From assembly GCA_902475415.1 (NCBI GenBank), contig CABRZK010000114.1:1-7483 (forward strand): DNA of 7,483 bases, read 5' to 3'. The position numbers were made by a program, and so were the translations under genes. Numbering within the stretch: position 1 is the first letter of the stretch; the number at the start of each line of letters is the position of its first letter. A model generated the notes under the pieces. It ran no database searches. It was not told the origin of the DNA and saw only the letters and a program-made list of their open reading frames with translations. The DNA is from an uncultured Eubacterium sp. (lineage in GTDB: Bacteria > Bacillota > Clostridia > Lachnospirales > Lachnospiraceae). Shown piece by piece: positions 5,242 to 7,483 of this stretch.

Positions 5242-7297
5242 CAAGACGATATTCCGTAAAAATATGACACGATTCTGGCCGGTATGGGCGGTTTATCTGG
5301 CATATCTGTTTTTCAGTATGACCATCCGGTTGTTTCTGAATACCCACAGTTATGCTGCTCAGTCAGCAGAAGCAAGCACTGCTTCCCCTGCTGTCAACCG
5401 TCTCATGACCATGCTGGAATGCATCAGTAGCAGTCTGCAGCCCTATGTGCTGTTTTTTGCCGCACTGGTTGCAGCGATTACCGTATTTTCCTATTTATTT
5501 TCCACGCGCAGCTGCAACATGATCCATGCGCTGCCTGTAAAACGGAGTGAACTGTTTGTAACAAACTATATCAGCGGATTTTTATTTCTGCTGATTCCGC
5601 AGATGATCACCTTTTTGCTGAATCTGCTGGTCTGCATTTTGAATAATATTACATCCGTGGAATACATGTTATACTGGCTGCTGTTCACGGTGGGCATGAG
5701 TTTCTTATTTTACACTCTTGCAGTATTTTGCTGTATGCTGACCGGACATGCAGTCGCAGCGGCTGTCTATTACTTTGTCGGTAATTTTCTGTATATCGGC
5801 ATCAAGTCCGTTGCGACATTGGTAGTATCTTCTCTGTGCTATGGTCTTGGAATTTTCAGTGATCTGGTGGAATCCAATCTGACCGAAACAAGAGATACGG
5901 TTCTTTCACCCTTTCTGTATCTGCTGAATCATGTCTCGTTGACCTGGCAGATGAATACGGATTTTACCGAACTGGAAAGCATCAGCATACGTGGCGGTCT
6001 CCTGATCGGTCTGTACTGTATCATAGCGGTTGTATTTGTGATTCTAGCCTTGATCTTTTATAAAAAACGACAGCTGGAATGCACCGGTGATGTGGTAGCT
6101 TTTGGCTGGCTTCATCCATGTTTTCGCTGGATGCTGGCACTGGTTGGCGGATTCAGTCTTGCATTCTTACTGACCAGTCTGTTATTCAATCAGACAAAAT
6201 ATACCGCCATTGCATTGTTTATCTTCCTGATTCCGTGCTCCTTTGTCAGCTTTTTCGTATCGGAAATGCTCCTGCACAAACGGTTTCGTGTTTTTTCCAG
6301 AAAACGCTGGATGGAATGGGCTGTCTGCATTGCCATCTGTCTGACCGGAACCGGACTCATCAAAGGAGATGTGTTCCATATCGAGCGCAATATTCCGGAA
6401 ACGGATCAGATTGCAGCAGTTTATCTGTATGGTAATTATGAACATATTTTTACCAGTGAGACAGATTTTATCACGGTAAGGAAAATTCACCAGAATATTC
6501 TGGATCACAAGCAGGAATACCTGCCATTTTCCTATCAGGATCCGCATCAGCATCTGTATGATACATACAATACTCAGACAAACGCATCCACGGTAGAATT
6601 AGCCGCAGCAACAACGACAGAAACCAGCACTTCATCTTCTGTAACTTACAGTGATAATGATTATGTAACTTCCATTCGTATTACCTATTATCTGAAAAAT
6701 GGAAGAAAAGTTGACCGAAGCTATAAAATCCCGGTCACAGAAGCTACTCTGAAGGATGAATCTGCACCTGCCTGCCAGATTTCCAGGCTGGAACACAAAA
6801 ACGATGATCTGCTCCGCTACCTGATCTGTTATAATTATCAGGCTGTTTCCTTCGTAAACGGAACGTTAAATCATGTGAATGAAAATGATCATGACCAGAG
6901 TATCACACTGGATCAGCATCAGACAAATACACTGTATCAGGCAATTGTCGCAGATATTCTGGCCGGCAATTATCCAGCTGGACTTGGTCTTTATGATACG
7001 GAAGACAATCCGATTTATTATGATAGTTTTTACTTCTATGGACAAATGACAGAGACACCAATATATTTATATAATCTTCTGCCTACCAAAAAGAACACGC
7101 AGAAATCACACGATATGATGGTAGAAGAAGCGGCAAAAAATGCAAAACCAGCTAATTATTATTCTTCTGTCGAAGTATCCTTCTCCCTGTCTAAATCCTG
7201 TACAAACACGATTCAGGCCATGATTGATCTGGGATTGATTCAGGATGCTTCCGATCTGATGACACAGAATGAATATTATGAATTACTGGAAGGATAA
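5216..7297 (+). CDS. ABC transporter permease with large C-terminal domain
   Basis: This 693-residue membrane partner of the preceding ATPase has roughly nine predicted membrane segments: near 20-40, 75-96, 120-142, 151-175, 178-207, 259-282, 304-324, 328-350 and 366-382. The loop ALPVKRSELFVTNY at 105-118 matches the cytoplasmic motif of this exporter-like permease class and probably contacts the ATPase. Residues 383-693 are a soluble domain, probably extracytoplasmic. It contains a Ser/Thr/Ala-rich linker at about 453-478 and Tyr-rich stretches. I believe it corresponds to a Firmicutes domain of unknown function (possibly DUF6449). I chose the ATG at 5216 because GGGAGG lies 8 nt upstream; the in-frame ATG at 5195 has no such site. 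The substrate is unknown; export of a peptide antibiotic, a lipid, or stress sensing are all possible. Confidence 0.85.
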   Translation: MKSKTSCFNKTIFRKNMTRFWPVWAVYLAYLFFSMTIRLFLNTHSYAAQSAEASTASPAVNRLMTMLECISSSLQPYVLFFAALVAAITVFSYLFSTRSCNMIHALPVKRSELFVTNYISGFLFLLIPQMITFLLNLLVCILNNITSVEYMLYWLLFTVGMSFLFYTLAVFCCMLTGHAVAAAVYYFVGNFLYIGIKSVATLVVSSLCYGLGIFSDLVESNLTETRDTVLSPFLYLLNHVSLTWQMNTDFTELESISIRGGLLIGLYCIIAVVFVILALIFYKKRQLECTGDVVAFGWLHPCFRWMLALVGGFSLAFLLTSLLFNQTKYTAIALFIFLIPCSFVSFFVSEMLLHKRFRVFSRKRWMEWAVCIAICLTGTGLIKGDVFHIERNIPETDQIAAVYLYGNYEHIFTSETDFITVRKIHQNILDHKQEYLPFSYQDPHQHLYDTYNTQTNASTVELAAATTTETSTSSSVTYSDNDYVTSIRITYYLKNGRKVDRSYKIPVTEATLKDESAPACQISRLEHKNDDLLRYLICYNYQAVSFVNGTLNHVNENDHDQSITLDQHQTNTLYQAIVADILAGNYPAGLGLYDTEDNPIYYDSFYFYGQMTETPIYLYNLLPTKKNTQKSHDMMVEEAAKNAKPANYYSSVEVSFSLSKSCTNTIQAMIDLGLIQDASDLMTQNEYYELLEG

Positions 7298-7315
7298 CTC
7301 ATTTACTGAGGCCCC

Positions 7316-7391
7316 CTAGAATCTGTTTGAAAAAGCTTTCTACAAAGTGTGGGATGCAGATTGCCGGAATGATTTTCCAAACACGATCTAG
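7316..7391. repeat. 76-bp imperfect inverted-repeat element
   Basis: CTAGAATCTGTTTGAAAAA (7316-7334) is nearly the reverse complement of TTTTCCAAACACGATCTAG (7373-7391). The arms are about 19 nt with two single-base bulges and one A/C position that becomes a G-U pair in minus-strand RNA. A second inverted repeat lies inside (CTTT-CTAC-AAAG, 7336-7347). The pair AATCTG (7320-7325) and CAGATT (7357-7362) offers an alternative fold. It fills most of the 120-nt gap after the permease gene. There is no T tract, so it is not a standard terminator. It looks like a REP- or MITE-like intergenic element. Confidence 0.55.
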
Positions 7392-7417
7392 CATTTAAGT
7401 AAAAAAGGAGAACAAAC

Positions 7418-7483
7418 ATGTGTAATTCCACTCAGATGAACGAAACTCTGATTCAGAAAATGCTGACCTGGTACACCGGTGAC
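7418..7483 (+). CDS. start of a protein, possibly HD-domain phosphohydrolase (partial)
   Basis: The first 22 codons of a gene run off the window edge. AAGGAG lies 7 nt before the ATG, so the start is well supported. The visible residues are MCNSTQMNETL, IQKMLTWYTGD. The pattern of a short helix ending in M-x2-[WYF]-x-x-GD resembles the N terminus of Lachnospiraceae HD-domain proteins, which continue with a P-x-R-I-Q-H-F motif. That continuation is not visible, so the assignment is tentative. An in-frame Met at residue 7 is a weaker alternative start. Confidence 0.55.
   Translation, partial: MCNSTQMNETLIQKMLTWYTGD

Noticed and set aside
6118..6553. ORFs in other frames inside the permease gene (both strands)
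   Set aside because: The permease frame is continuous, with coherent membrane segments; the others are shadows without start signals.
1..7483. CRISPR array, tRNA or rRNA genes, or an intact insertion sequence
   Set aside because: No regularly spaced repeats, no cloverleaf or rRNA signature, and no transposase frame were seen on either strand.

Overview
The window looks like a chromosome segment from a Gram-positive gut Clostridium, most likely Lachnospiraceae. This rests on strong AGGAGG-type ribosome sites, moderate GC, a MalQ and a hypoxanthine-type DNA glycosylase of Firmicutes character, and a GntR(YtrA-like)-ABC-permease operon typical of that group. The assignment is by protein flavour only; no rRNA or other marker is present.

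Layout. Positions 1-128 hold no gene, only hairpins and a terminator on the minus strand. Positions 129-356 carry a collapsed remnant of a two-gene nucleotidyltransferase (MNT)/HI0074 module. Then, on the minus strand, come a DNA-deoxyinosine/uracil glycosylase (396-887) and, upstream of it, malQ (976-2511) with a good sigma-A-type promoter at 2588-2616. Between malQ and the next gene lies a roughly 170-nt structured element (2633-2804). On the minus strand it reads hairpin, Shine-Dalgarno, 21-codon ORF, hairpin, and its two ends carry near-identical direct repeats. On the plus strand follows a 65-residue protein with an N-terminal cysteine cluster (2976-3173).

Positions 3180-3791 are a deletion scar. 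The DNA-binding end of an AraC-family regulator (minus) abuts the C-terminal half of a MalG-type sugar ABC permease (plus), with both 5' halves missing. This is what one deletion across a divergent regulator/transporter locus would leave.

Positions 3855-7297 form an intact, probably autoregulated operon: a GntR/YtrA-like repressor, an ABC ATPase overlapping it by an ATGA, and a 693-residue permease with a large C-terminal domain, probably extracytoplasmic, overlapping the ATPase gene by 26 nt. Such operons usually serve export or cell-envelope stress, but the substrate cannot be read from sequence. A 76-bp imperfect inverted repeat (7316-7391) separates the operon from the first 22 codons of another gene, possibly an HD-domain phosphohydrolase, cut by the window edge.

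The most notable points are two independent gene-collapse scars within about 3.5 kb, the hairpin-framed mini-ORF element upstream of malQ, and the 76-bp inverted-repeat element.
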